Source: Cydia pomonella (lineage: Eukaryota > Arthropoda > Insecta > Lepidoptera > Tortricidae). From it: a stretch of 64,000 bases of DNA. The notes under the pieces are model-generated. The model did no database searches, was not told the origin of the DNA, and saw only the letters and a program-made list of their open reading frames with translations. Shown in pieces: positions 10,101 to 20,363 of the stretch; within the stretch, counting starts at the first letter, position 1; each line of letters opens with the position of its first letter. A program made the translations under genes and the position numbers. Where the stretch lies: assembly GCF_033807575.1 (NCBI RefSeq), contig NC_084718.1, positions 16,757,991 through 16,821,990 of the forward strand, in the 5' to 3' direction.

Positions 10101-13100
10101 GGAAATTATGATTATTATTCAGTATATTTTATTATTATTATTTAGTTTTAGACAGGCAGCTAATGCTGGTACGTACGTAATTACATGTCTAAATCAGAGT
10201 TCACTTAGCACGATTTCACTATTTAGATAGTTTGTCAAGATTTTCTTATCCCTGACAAGCAGAATTGCCCAAAAATTGACAAAAAATTGCAAAGAATTGG
10301 CAGGATGGTTGAATAAAATCAATAAAACTTGAATTTAAGTTTACAAGTTTTTTAAAATTACATGTTATCTGAAGAGTTATGTTTGTATGATGGTATAGAT
10401 TGAGTTATTAGCCAGGTCCACACAGAGTGAGCATACGCGCGAGGCAATTTCCTCACGCACAAACCGGCCAGTGTAGACGTGCCTCGGCCGAGGCGGTGCG
10501 CTCGGGCGTGGAATACGCATGCGCCGCCTACACGTCCTGGCACATGCCAGTGTTGCCAGTTGAGCGTGAGGAAAATGCCTCGCGCGTATGCTCGCTCTGT
10601 GTGGACCCGGCTATTCATGAAGATGTGTGCCTTGACTCATTATTATTATTATTATTAAAGCTTTATTTGTTCTACAGTCAGTTATTTTTATTTTTTTAAT
10701 TCTTTATCTTTGTTTTGGGGCTGACTGCAGATCCCATCTGCTGGGTGAAAGCCTCCTCACTTTTTCTCCACTCATCCCTGTCTTTGGCTTTTTGGAGCCA
10801 GTCTTTTCCTGCGACGGAGTAGATGTCGTCTATCCACTTCTTTTTGGGCCTTCTTCGGAGCCTCCGTCCTGCCGGTCCGGTCCATTTTGTTGTTACTAAT
10901 GTCCATCTTTTGTCCTTATATCTGGCTACATGACCTGCCCATTGCCATTTTAGATGAAGAGCTTGTTGAAGAGCGTCTGTAAGTTTGGTCTTTTGACGTA
11001 TTATTTCGCTTCTAATTTTCTGTATTTTCCTTATATTCAATATACTTCTCTCCATAGATCGTTGACAGGTCGTTATAGCTTTACGTACTTTCTTTGTGTA
11101 TGTCCAAGTTTGGCTTCCGTAAGTTAGACTAGGCAGGATACAGGTGTCCATTACGATTTTCTTATGGGCTATGCTGTATTCACCTTTCAAGATTTCCTTC
11201 TGGGACCAAAACTTTTTCCAGGCTGTGTTTATGCGTCTGTCCACTTCTTCCTCGTTGTTAGATGGGCTAAAAGATATGTGTTTTCCCAAGTATATGTATT
11301 CATTAACATAATCAATTTCAGTCCCTGCCACATTAATTAGTCTTCTTCGACTGTTGGTCATAGCTTTTGTTTTAGATGTGTTCATGTGCAGTCCTACTTT
11401 CTTGCTCTCCTTGTCAAGGGTATTCATCATGTCTTCTAGTTGGGTCGCAGATTCTGCAAAGATTATAATATCATCTGCAATCTGCAAAGCGTAGATGGGT
11501 TAGACGTTTATTAAGTATACTGATTCCTTTATTCTTCCACTGTATGTTCTTAAAAACTTGTTCTAGTACTGCTATAAACAGTTTCGGTGAGATTGGATCT
11601 CCTTGTCGGACACCTTTGCCTATAGCTATCTCCTCTCCTTTCCTTTCCATTTTCACTCTGCTTACACTTTGGCTATAGATGTTTATTAGGATGTTTATGT
11701 ACGTTTTATTGATTTCACATGTTTTCAGAGCTCGCCAGATAGAGCTATGTGTAATGCTATCGAAGGCTTTCGAATAGTCTATAAACGCTATATAAAGAGG
11801 GTAATTATATTCTATGTATTTTCCCATTACTTGATCTAAGGTATGAATATGGTCTATAGTTGAATATCCCGATCTAAATCCAGCTTGTTCAATTGGTTGG
11901 TGTGCATCTATACTTGGCGTTAGTCGAGTCTGTAGTATGGATGTGAAGAGTTTATAGACACTTGACAGCAAACTGATTGGGCGATAGTTGCTAACATCTA
12001 GTGGATTGCCCTTTTTGTACAGTAGGATGATATCAGAGCTGCACCACTGTTTAGGGACAGTTTCTTGTTCTAAGACCATGTTATATAATTGAGCAAGGTA
12101 AGGTACTAGCAGTGGGGCTCCAATTTTTAGTGCTTCGTTACTGATATTGTCAGGTCCAGGGCTCTTTTCAGGTTTTAAATGAGAAATATGTTTTGATATT
12201 TCTAGTTCGGATATTGGTTCTACTATGTCCTGATTGTTTTGCTTTGATTCTAGGAAGGTTGTATTGTCAGGTTCTTTATCTGGTTTCTTATATAGATCTT
12301 GATAGAAATTGGTAGCATGTGTAATAACATCTTTTCTGTTCTTTGTTTCTCGTTCCTATTACTCATATTGTCATGTTATTTAAGATGACACAAATTATAT
12401 TCTTTGACGACCGGTTTGGCCTAGTGTGTAGTAACCCTGCCTACGAAGCTGATGGTCCTGGGTTCAAATCCTGGTAAGGGCATTTATTCGTGAGCATGGA
12501 TATTTGTTCCTGAGTCATGGGTGTTTTCTATGTATTTAAGTATTTATAAATTATATATATAGTTGTCTAAGTACCCTCAACACAAGCCTTATTGAGCTTA
12601 CTGTGGGACTTAGTCAATTTCCTATAATATTTATTTATTTATTTATCTATATTGTATGTATTTTTCTATACCAAGTGTCATAATTGTAAACATTATAACT
12701 AGGTTAAAATAAACCGATACTGGTATTAGACTAGTTAATTTATTAAAATATATTTTTGTATATAATATTATAATGATGTACATAGTTACAAGAAAAATTT
12801 GGCTTTCTTTACCCAACTAAGGTTTCATCAGTCAGTCAGACTTGCACTACTGTTAAAAATTATTAATAGTAATTCAACTATGATGACATTTTACTTACTG
12901 TTTCAAGACAACTGCATTACTCGAAGATGGCTTTGTAAAAGTAGAATTTGGGTCAACTGTCCACACAATTACTCCCTGTTCACACCCTACAGCTATCTCC
13001 GAAGCTGAATAAGGTCTCCAGCTAAGCGAAGACACATGTCCTTGTGCTTTGCATTTCAACATCGGCACAAATGAAGCCTCCGCACAATACACTCTTATAT

Positions 13101-13696
13101 TATCATCAGTGGTTGCTACCGCTATTTTAGTTGTATGAGGGTGCCAGGCCAAGCATTTTATAGGACCACTCCCCCAGTTCCTGGTCTTAGAGTAATTTGC
13201 CACGATTTTAGGCCCAATATCCTTTAAATGTGGCTGCATGAAATAATGAAAGGCTGTAAAAACATTAGCGACTTTTAAAAGGTATGACGCCGTCAGAGCG
13301 AGTACTGGGCTTTCTCGATTTACGCCAGGGTCTGCGGCTACACTTAAAGCTTCAAGAAATCCTTGTTTGTACCACACACTGGTTATTTTCTTCAATAAAT
13401 TGTCGTCAACGTCGACGTACATGGATACATTTTCGTCCGTGGCACGATGGTGATGTATCTCTCTTGTTACGTTTATCACTGGATGTTTCTTAGTCTGAAA
13501 TAAAAAATTATAATAAATGACTAAATACATTTTTAAGTTCATATTCTTGCCAACAAAATGAGGTTAAATTTACCGTGTTAGTAAATGTCGAAATATTTCC
13601 GTATCTGCTGTTCCCGCAGCAATATACTTCATTAAGTTTGCAAAAGGCTGTTTCATCAGGTCCCGGCAATTCGGGAAATCCATGAAAAGCCGACAT
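6998..13696 (-). CDS. AAAS: Aladin, nuclear-pore WD-repeat protein (six coding exons)
   Basis: Aladin is the WD-repeat nucleoporin mutated in human triple-A syndrome and sits on the cytoplasmic side of the nuclear pore. The coding exons, in order on the minus strand, are 13696-13574, 13494-12899, 10098-9886, 9581-9430, 8175-7977 and 7139-6998. They sum to 1425 bases (474 residues plus stop), and all five junctions are GT/AG and phase-compatible. The product matches the family throughout: FPELPGPDE near the N-terminus, CLAWHPHTTKIAVATTDDN and WTVDPNSTFTKPSS in the propeller, SWSPNGDLLISCSGAD and IFRVWDSKKWTPERW further on, and SGRVQHFPIVYTDGY at the end. The length is typical of insect orthologues (human has 546). 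The introns are loaded with transposons but none touches an exon. The start ATG at 13696 is preferred over the in-frame GTG upstream. Confidence 0.95.
7165..7560 (-). mobile_element. 5'-truncated LINE 3' end in aladin intron 5
   Basis: Read on the minus strand it begins near 7555 and ends with AATAAATAAATTGAAATTG followed by a short A-rich tail at about 7165-7200, the usual end of a LINE insertion. The ORFs across it have no recognisable domain. It lies 25 bases or so from the exon 6 acceptor without damaging it. Confidence 0.6.
7752..7868. mobile_element. Hairpin MITE in aladin intron 5
   Basis: Imperfect reverse-complement arms (CACCATCCTACTAACCC and GGGTTACTGGGATGGTG) frame a short element with internal GGTTAACC-type words. 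It is non-coding. Confidence 0.6.
7977..8175 (-). CDS. AAAS: Aladin coding exon 5
   Basis: 199 bases from TTTCTCAG|GTGCCC to CCCTG|GTAAGT. It encodes PILDMCWDQSGRYLALMFEE, the conserved late WD blade. A 169-codon ORF on the opposite strand overlaps it but is only a shadow. Confidence 0.93.
8430..9345 (-). mobile_element. Non-LTR retrotransposon fragment in aladin intron 4
   Basis: The minus-strand open frame to about 8929 reads GKRKHGRQHLRYKDVLKRHL, then DPERWKEFAGRRSSWRSAFH, the C-terminal block that follows the reverse transcriptase in a widespread LINE group. A related copy lies at 51720-52190. Upstream (8930-9345) the frame is broken by stops but still carries RT-like residues. It is interrupted by the hairpin at 8564-8700. 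It is decayed and not functional. Confidence 0.75.
8564..8700. mobile_element. Near-perfect palindromic MITE inside the LINE fragment
   Basis: The arms beginning ACGTGTACAGTCAGCGTC and ending GACGCTGACTGTACACGT are reverse complements over about 65 bases each, with a short AT-rich loop near 8630. The TACAGTCAGC terminus is shared with elements at 30928-31142 and 55864-56091. The high arm identity implies a young insertion. Confidence 0.85.
9430..9581 (-). CDS. AAAS: Aladin coding exon 4
   Basis: 152 bases from TTTCTCAG|A to AATG|GTAAGT. It encodes VWDSKKWTPERW, then CWGPGDLLLFAAKGEPMVYA, equivalent to the RVWEAQMWTCERW and LLFTVLGEPLIYSL segments of vertebrate aladin. The exon is noticeably GC-rich. 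Confidence 0.93.
9886..10098 (-). CDS. AAAS: Aladin coding exon 3
   Basis: 213 bases from TTTCCAG|ACACAAT to TTTAG|GTGGGT. It is in no long ORF because both ends are spliced. The reading HSPVTDVSWSPNGDLLISC and SMLIWDVSMETAVPLRRV matches the middle propeller blades of aladin. The entry completes the Gln codon left by exon 2. Confidence 0.93.
10130..10409. other. Aladin intron 2, plain part
   Basis: Low-complexity ATT repeats and AT-rich sequence, no feature identified. Confidence 0.4.
10410..10613. mobile_element. GC-rich palindromic MITE in aladin intron 2
   Basis: The arms GTCCACACAGAGTGAGCATA and TATGCTCGCTCTGTGTGGAC are reverse complements with one mismatch. Further inward, GCGCGAGGCAATTTCCTCACG pairs with CGTGAGGAAAATGCCTCGCGC. 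The element is about 204 bases and much GC-richer than its flanks, which is why chance ORFs appear on both strands. Confidence 0.85.
10637..12350 (-). mobile_element. RTE-like retrotransposon, 5'-truncated, in aladin intron 2
   Basis: It is inserted in the same orientation as aladin. From its 5' end the minus strand encodes LKPEKSPGPDNI, YRPISLLSSVYKLF, EQAGFRSGYSTIDH, IAFIDYSKAFDSI, GVRQGDPISPKLF, a broken FADD box, TYGSQTWTYTKK, LKWQWAGHVARYKDKRW and a final EAFTQQMGS. These are reverse-transcriptase blocks of the RTE-type LINE order. The endonuclease is absent. A 7-base tandem duplication (GCAGATT) at about 11475-11490 shifts the frame exactly in the FADD catalytic box. The 3' end is an (ATT/AAT)n tail at 10638-10660. 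Confidence 0.88.
12405..12650 (+). mobile_element. tRNA-derived SINE, family 1
   Basis: It begins GACGACCGGTTTGGCCTAGT and has a B-box-like GGTTCAAATCC. The body carries GAGCATGGATATTTGTTCCT and GTGTTTTCTATGTATTT, and it ends in TATTTATTTATTTAT. The same order recurs at 14522, 22664 and 63037. It is in aladin intron 1-2 territory, opposite to the gene. Confidence 0.8.
12651..12898. other. Aladin intron 2 distal end
   Basis: AT-rich sequence between the SINE and exon 2. Nothing further recognised. Confidence 0.4.
12899..13494 (-). CDS. AAAS: Aladin coding exon 2
   Basis: The largest exon, 596 bases, from TTTCAG|ACT to AAACA|GTAAGT. It encodes the helical pre-propeller segment and the first WD repeats (KCLAWHPHTTKIAVATTDDN, then SSLSWRPYSASEIAVGC). 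It ends two bases into a Gln codon. Confidence 0.95.
13574..13696 (-). CDS. AAAS: Aladin coding exon 1
   Basis: Forty-one codons starting MSAFHGFPELPGPDE and ending in a phase-0 donor ACG|GTAAAT. It holds the conserved N-terminal FPELPGP word. A divergent 90-codon ORF starts 70 bases away on the other strand but shows no support. Confidence 0.9.
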
Positions 13697-13767
13697 TTTC
13701 GATTTTATCACTGTTTATAATTGTAACGTGAAACGGCCGGTCACTTTATTACTTTTTCAAACTGCAA
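13697..13767. promoter_or_regulatory. Probable aladin 5' UTR/promoter
   Basis: This is the short sequence immediately upstream of the aladin ATG on the minus strand. It has no TATA box; an inverted word pair TGTCAATTTCAC / TTGACA is present near 13765-13790. Assignment rests only on position. Confidence 0.3.
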
Positions 13768-14040
13768 ATGTCAATTTCACTTGACAGGTTACTGACAGAG
13801 CAAGCGCTTCCGTTTAGAAATTGCCATGAAATTGTTATGGACTTGGACTGCTGTACTGACCAAAGAGCATATAATCACTACGTTTTAAAAGACGGGACTC
13901 CCATACTAACGAGTGGAATCAGTTTGTTTCGCAAATCATTACCAAAATGTACGACAAAGAACTGTCAAAGAACCATAGTACCAACAAGCGATTTAAATAG
14001 TGTAGTACGCTGCGTTTGCGTTTCTTATCAATATCGATAA

Positions 14041-14520
14041 AATGGGGAGGGTTGAAACATAGACTCCTGTCTACAAATGTTGTACTCGAAATCAGGTTAG
14101 TATCGAGTCCACATTTAAGTTGTATGTTATATAGTGGATGAGTGGACTAATACGTGGTCGGGCTTAATGTGGACCCGAATTATTTTATACACTTTTTAAG
14201 TCGAGGTTTTTTTTTATTAATAAAGCTTTATTTTCAAAATGATCTGTACATACATGTTTCAATAAATGTAACATGAGAAGATGTATCAGGTCTTCGTTCC
14301 CGACAAATTTGAGCCACTGCCTGCATCTGAAAACATACAGCCTTGGATAAACATGACTTTATCTACAGTTTACATTCCAATTGTTTGCTGACTAATGAGA
14401 TCATCAACTGATTATTTAGCGCTAATATGCATCTATAAATCATGTGTTTTGGCATCCAGTTACCAACAACCCTTTATCAATGCTCTAACTTTTTATGTAT
14501 TTATATGTCTGTTAATCATG
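14041..14520. other. Intergenic, LINE-tail-like T/A-rich sequence
   Basis: TTTTTTTTATTAATAAAGCT at about 14208-14230 looks like the 3' tail of a reverse-oriented retroelement. No ORF of interest. Confidence 0.3.
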
Positions 14521-14521
14521 A

Positions 14522-14682
14522 GAACCGACCTGGCCTAGTTGGCAGTGACCCTGCCTATGAAGCCGATGGTCCCAGGTTCAAATCCTGGTACGGGCATTTA
14601 TTTGTGTGATGAGCATTGAGCATGAATATTTGTTCCTGAGTCGTGGGTGTTTTCTATGTATTTATAAATATTTTTATATTAG

Positions 14683-14774
<92 letters not shown>

Positions 14775-14797
14775 TTATCTAAGTACCCAGTATCTAA
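14522..14797 (+). mobile_element. tRNA-derived SINE, family 1, with expanded microsatellite
   Basis: It begins GAACCGACCTGGCCTAGTTG and has GGTTCAAATCCTGG and GTGTTTTCTATGTATTT. The TATATAT stretch that is short in the other copies is expanded here into a (TA)n array. It continues with ATCGTTATCTAAGTACCC. Confidence 0.78.
14685..14772. repeat. (TA)n microsatellite
   Basis: An uninterrupted run of about 44 TA units inside the SINE. The ORFs reading YIYIYI across it are artefacts. Confidence 0.95.
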
Positions 14798-15450
14798 GTG
14801 CTTGCAGACGGGCGTACGGGTACCGTACCGTCCGTACCGCTACCTTTGTCCAGTCAGCTTATCTCTTTCTCGCTTTCACACATGGCTACGAACGCACGGC
14901 GAACTATCTTCTACTCAATCGAACAGGCTTAGGACCGAACCTGCGTCTCGGTCTGGTACGCCTGTCCGTTAGTGCTTTAGCTCATATTAAAGCTATGTTG
15001 GGCTACTTGATACTCAAGCGGATTCAAATGTTAAGTCTGCACTCAATGAGTAGCCACAAAGTGTGGCAGCGCGACCATAAACGCCAAATTTACAATAAAA
15101 ATTCCAATTTGTCGCAGTCCACTTCGTTCATGCATGTGCCGGAAGTTTGGTTGAAACAGACATAACAAGTACCCTTTGATGCAAGTTTCAAATGTAGCAT
15201 TATGGAGGGTAAAGATAAGGAACAATTTATGTGAATTTTGAAAAGTGACTACCAAAAAACTTTGAATAGGTGGCACCACAATACATCACGAACAATTTTT
15301 TGACTTTGATAAAATATTTCAAATCACTAACAACGCACTTCACTCCGTCAATAACGTCTAAGTTCATGTCACCCTAGCTTGTGTTACCCTAGCGCCACCG
15401 GAAAGATTTCGAACTAGTATTTACGTTGTCAGCTGGACACTTTAGCATCA

Positions 15451-15581
15451 GGGGGCCTACCGCGAAAACCGAAATTCGCAAATTGCGGGAATCTTTCTCT
15501 TTTACTCTTAGTAAGACGTAATCAGAGTGACAGAGAAAAATGCCCGCAATTGACGAATTTCGATTTTCCCGGTAGCCGCCC
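15451..15581. mobile_element. Hairpin MITE, GGGGCCTACCGCGAA family
   Basis: The arms GGGGGCCTACCGCGAAAACC and AATTTCGATTTTCCCGGTAG are imperfect reverse complements, and inner words AATTGCGGGAATCTTTCTC and GAGAAAAATGCCCGCAATT pair as well. A second member is at 35804-35930. Confidence 0.75.
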
Positions 15582-15599
15582 AGTTCTCCCATAAGAGAT

Positions 15600-17130
15600 T
15601 GTTCTCCTTTCCTCTACCCTCCATATGTGGCATCTTATCATAATTAATAACAAGTTAAACTGTTTCTTTCTTAATAGGTATATTTGGATAGAGCCCTGGC
15701 CGCTTAGCTGGCTATATATTTTACTCTAGATTTTTCACTACGTACTCATCCGTAAAATAACCTATTTTGCATAGTCTGCACTTAAAGTAAAAAGTTATAT
15801 TATAAAGGTTGGCATGCGAAGAATAATAATGGCTTCCTAGATTTATTGCCAGGGACGTGCGATTTATAAGGAGAGGAGACAGCGGGGTAATTGATTCTTT
15901 GCACTGGCAACTTTACATGGACATTTTGCAGAGCAATTCTCAAAACATTACAGCCTCGTCACAGTCTTGAATTAAAAAATTATCGCTTTAACCCTGACCT
16001 TTGAATACGCTTAGTTTTAATTAATCGAAGGGTCTGTGTGGCGGTGGGAGAAAAATGACGATGGTGAATTTTGTTTTATGAATAAGTACATGAATTCAGG
16101 TAGAATCTGAAAATCTTTTGTAGACATTAATGGTGGAATTTTTGACTGGGGATTGTGGAGATTGGATAACATGTTACATATTTATGCAATATTTACCTAT
16201 ATGTTTACTCTGGCACATCAGCAGTAGGAAAAGGCGACAAATTTTATAAATGTAGGCGCAAAGGGTTAATCTCCCGTAGAATATTTGACTTTCGCGCCTT
16301 TTTCTACTGACAAGTTGTGTGTGTTTGAGTATAAACAAAGAGAATTTTGGTATAAATCAGTGTTTTTAGGAAATGGATAGCAGAATTTAAAATGTAAGTA
16401 TAGAAGTCGTGACTGTGCAAGAGGTAAGGCCGCGTTTACAAACGTCTGTAGATACAAATAGAACTTTTATCACTCCTCGTGAGGGTCTGGGGTCTGCTAG
16501 GCTACTAATTCAAAGAATAAGTGTAGTAATTAGTTTAATAATTGCTTGCAGAAATGCTGAGCCGACCGGAGCCGAGAATGCCCGAACGCTCTAGTGTCTC
16601 CCCACTGGTGTCACTAGCGACTCGGCTAGAAAGCCGTTAAAAAATAATTAAACGATAAGAAATAATTAATATGACCAATCAATTTTTATGGCACATCTGG
16701 ACTTCTTTAGCAGTGTGTCACGCGGTGGTTGACATGTCTCGAGTCAAAAATGGCAAGTAAAAAATAAAAACTTTCGCAAAAAAAGAATACTGACTTCAAA
16801 AAGAATAAAACTTAATATTGTCCTACTGACATGTTTGAAGTCGGTACCAAGCTAAGCGCCAACGGTCATATGTACGGATTACGGATTGCGCCAAGATGTG
16901 GGTTCGGTTCGACCGTGTGTTATTAGGTACCTACTTACTGAAAGTATGTTCATAGCACGCAGGCGCGGGATTAGGACCTAGTTATTTTTCCTCCCTCATC
17001 CAGGGGACTTGATTTCATATAAATGAATTAAATATCCAGTTTTACAGCTTTTTTACCTGCAAGCCAAATTATACCAAAATCGGTTCAAATTTCCGTTTTT
17101 AATTTTAAGGTATTGTTATCAGAATATGAG
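15600..17130. other. Intergenic, no gene seen
   Basis: About 1.5 kb with only short chance ORFs. No repeat boundary or splice-flanked coding segment was recognised. Confidence 0.4.
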
Positions 17131-17145
17131 CTTATGACGCGTAAT

Positions 17146-17460
17146 CTTCTTCTTCCTCGCGTTGTCCTGGCATTTTGTCACGGCTCATGGGAGCCTTAGG
17201 TCCGCTTGACAACTAATCCCAAGATTTGGCATATGCACTAGTTTTTACGAAAGCGAGTACCATCTGACCTTCCAACTCAGAGGGTAAACTAGGCCTTGTT
17301 GGGATTAATCCGGTTTCCTCACGATGTTTTCCTTCACCGAAAAGCGACTGGTAAATATCAAATGATATTTCGTACATAAGTTCCGAAAAACTCATTGGTA
17401 CGGGCCGGGATTTGGACCCGCGACCTCCGGATTGCAAGTCGCACGTTCTTACCGCTAGGT
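17146..17460 (-). mobile_element. SINE, family 2, with 15-base target-site duplication
   Basis: Read on the minus strand it opens with GACCTAGCGGTAAGAACGTG and a B-box-like GGGTCCAAATCCC, and the body includes CATGAGCCGTGACAAAATGC. It ends in AAGAAGAAG. CTTATGACGCGTAAT flanks it perfectly on both sides (17131-17145 and 17461-17475), so both ends of the insertion are fixed. Further copies lie at 29885-30212 and, partially, 29492-29640. Confidence 0.9.
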
Positions 17461-17754
17461 CTTATGACGCGTAATGTATGAATAAGAATACATAACTATG
17501 TTTAACCGTAATTTAATTTCGTAAACTTTCCTTAATATTCAGGATTTTCCTCGAGTCCACCTGGATAACCATTCCTGGAAAGCCTAACCAGTAATGATCA
17601 CGCGCCGCTGCCATGTTGCGGAATTTCACTGAAACTAATTTTTTTATACTATACTGAACTGTCACCCTGTACATGAGAATAACAGCGCCCTCTTGACAAT
17701 GATCATATATTACTGGCCAGGCTTTAACTATATCCAGTCTCCGCCTACTGCTGA

Positions 17755-17940
17755 CCCAATCCCTCAAACCCTCCGATCCCTCAACTTCACAACATGATCA
17801 CTGAACCCTTCGACCCTAAACCCCCAATCCGTCAACTGACAATCCTCGACCCCTTAACTCCTAACCCTCGACTCCTCAACTCCCAACACCCAACCCCTCA
17901 ACTCCTAACCTGTCCCCTCAGTCCCCGACCCATAAACAAA
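17755..17940. repeat. Degenerate C-rich tract
   Basis: The plus strand is made almost entirely of C, A and T, with recurring words like CCCTCAACTCCTAAC and CGACTCCTCAACTCCC. It looks like a decayed minisatellite of about 14-bp period. The ORF over it (LTPNPRLLNSQHPTPQLL) is compositional. Confidence 0.55.
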
Positions 17941-18826
17941 AAAGAATTGCCGCCACAGAATAAGAACCTCTTGCTATTTGGAAAGGAAGTCGGTTAAGTC
18001 GTACCGTCTATGTTGGTCTATCTCAAATTACAAATTATATTAGTTGGTCTACCTTTTGACATCGTTTTGCCCGAACATATTTGAACATATTTAAAGGATA
18101 AAGGAACTCCCGGATTCTGAACATTCCAGTTGGTAACGCATATACTTACTTAAATATAATAATATTTTATTTTATCCTTTTTGCTGGACGTTTTCTTTTT
18201 TAATTTTTTTAATATTAAGAAGCACATGAACCTAACTGCCGCCATACAATTAAAGTTTTAAAATGACTCGCTGAAATAACTTTAAGATTTGACATAAAGA
18301 TACACATTGGCCGCTTTTCCATACAAACGTAGTCCCCATTTTCCTCTCTGAATATTGGCATTATGGAAAATGTTTTAACATATTTTGATGTACATTAACC
18401 CTATGTTTACCTTTTTTCGATTTTTTTATTTGTGTAAAAATTAGAAGCAAAAAATAGATTTCACACAAATTTTTAAATGCTCCTAATTCAATAATTAAAG
18501 ATTCGAAATAAATCAAACATAGGGGCCTACTATGGTTGATATACAACAAACTGCGTCAAAATACTCGTAGATTAGATTTATTTATTTATTAAAGAAAAAA
18601 ACACAGTATTTTACACAAAAGGATAAAACAAAGGCTTTAACTAAAAGATCGTCAACTTAACATTGAAACAAAAAATATAAAAATTTAAAATTAATAAATA
18701 AAGAAATGTCATGTCAATAAATATCTGTAATAATGTTAAATAAAAATGAAAACTACGTTTGTATGAAAAGGCGATTTTGCGCGGCAGCGGTGTATCATCT
18801 TAAGATTAATCATGTATTTTTTTTAG
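17941..18826. other. Intergenic / upstream intron, retroelement tail
   Basis: AT-rich; 18560-18720 (TTTATTTATTTATTAAAG and onward) resembles a reverse-oriented LINE 3' tail. It may be intron of the unidentified gene that follows. Confidence 0.35.
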
Positions 18827-20057
18827 TATTATCTTGGATCGACGTGGTAGTTCTGGTAATAGCAATATCCGCTATTACCGTCGGATTTGCAAGAAATAAC
18901 CACGGGCGTCGGAATAATAAAGTTGATACTAATGTCACAGTAAGTAGTAAGTGTTGATAACGGTTTCTTTTGTCGTCCTTTTCACGAAACTTGCCTCCTT
19001 ATGATCTACGAATAAATATCAAAATCATCGTTTTCGTCGTTTCGTAATCAATCATGGCTGAATATTTATTTACGATTACATCTACTCGTAGTCATTTAAT
19101 AGAGCCAACATAGGTTCGACAACGAGCGAAGCAAGGAGGAGCGTGTGAGAGTTAACGACGTGTTATTGTTTGTTATAATATGTCCCGAAGCTCAGCTTGC
19201 CTCTTGATATAGGCTTCCTCCAACATTTTCCATTAGAACCTGTAACGCGCTACCCTCCTCCAGTGATCTCTCATCTTCTTTGTTGGTGTCCTCTAATTCT
19301 CTTTCCATCTCTGGGGTACCAATGCGTAATAGTTTTGCACCATTTCTCTTGTGGACCGCATAACATTGTGACCTGTTCATAACCACTTTCGTTAGTCAAT
19401 CCAGGTTATTATGTCAATAACTTTGGATACCTGATTGTGCTAATTCTCACTCTGTCATCATTATCAAAATCCCCCTAGCGTTTGTCCCGTACCGTGACGA
19501 GGTCCGCTTTCCTACTTTTATCCTTCCACTTTGCTCTATCCTGGACTTCGTTTTCCGCTAAACCACAGGCGTTTAAATCTCTGGCGGTGCCTTGGTTTGC
19601 CCCTCCTGTTTGGGCCTGGCAAGGCTAAGCTGAGGGTTCTGTTGCATACGTATTTAGGTGGCCTTCGTTTGACATGCTCAAACCACCACAGTCGACTTTC
19701 TTGGAGCTTATCGGCGACGTCTCTCACACCGGGGCTACCACGGATCTGTTCGTTCTCAATCCCGGAGACGCCTGACATCCACCTTATGATCTTCATTTCT
19801 GTCACATGGATGACTACTTCTCATCCTGTCCTGTTTCCTTATTTCTGCCAAGCTTCTCTTCATGGTAGGTACTAACAGTATAATTTATATCGCAATTGCA
19901 GGATTACTTAAAACACCGGACATTCTACTTCCGCCCATGGACTGAATCACTGCAGGGCACAAGTAAGGTAGCGGCGCTTCCTCTTCCTCCTGACCACTGG
20001 GCGAAGAAGATTAAACATCTGCTCAAGCTGCAAGCCATGAGACATCCTGGGAAATAA
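18827..20057 (+). CDS. 3' end of an unidentified membrane-protein gene (two exons)
   Basis: The first exon, 18827-18939, follows a TTTTTTTTAG acceptor and ends at a consensus donor ACA|GTAAGT. It encodes LSWIDVVVLVIAISAITVG, a single transmembrane-like stretch, followed by a basic RNNHGRRNN segment. The second, 19902-20057, follows CAATTGCAG and runs 51 codons to a stop: DYLKHRTFYFRPWTESLQG, then PPDHWAKKIKHLLKLQAMR. The join is phase 0. An AATAAA is at 20130. The intron holds a LINE remnant. The basic segment after the membrane stretch suggests a cytoplasmic tail. I do not recognise the family and cannot find the upstream exons here. The splice phases agree, but the pair is short, so chance is not excluded. 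Confidence 0.4.
19190..19870 (-). mobile_element. LINE reverse-transcriptase remnant
   Basis: The minus-strand frame at 19536-19805 reads GSPGVRDVADKLQESRLWWF, then EHVKRRPPKYVCNR and LALPGPNRRGKPRHRQRFK. These are the end-of-RT motifs of a LINE group common in insects (usual form LRWFGHVxRRPxEYVGxR). The distal part (19190-19390) is degenerate. It lies within the intron of the putative gene above, in opposite orientation. Confidence 0.75.
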
Positions 20058-20363
20058 TCTTCATGTTCGCTACTAGCAACGTTCAACAAAAACAAAAAAC
20101 GACGAGGTTATTTCAACCTCTAATCTCCCAATAAAAACTCCAAACCAAATTGATTTTAATACATAGCGACCCTGCCAGAATTTTCTCTGCTATCATGCTG
20201 CAAAGTTTAGACTAGAACGTAGTGATTATATGCTCTTTGGTTTAGACACAAAGTACAAAGAAACTGTCTATTTGACTTCCGTCAATTGTCAAATGACTAA
20301 TGTGTCAAAAATCTAAGACATCATAAAATACAAACGGTACTCCTTCGGATCCGATCTGCCACG

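Noticed and set aside
10358..10699. ORFs on both strands
   Set aside because: They overlie a GC-rich palindromic MITE, which reads open in both directions by symmetry.
12405..12490. tRNA genes (also at 14522, 22664, 29885, 63037)
   Set aside because: These have A- and B-box-like words but no complete cloverleaf, and each is followed by the same SINE body.
13768..14040. 90-codon ORF divergent from aladin
   Set aside because: It starts 70 bases from the aladin ATG but shows no domain, no conserved-looking composition and no splice or poly-A support; probably chance in the promoter region.
14643..15165. Two ORFs rich in Tyr-Ile repeats
   Set aside because: They are translations of a (TA)n microsatellite inside a SINE.
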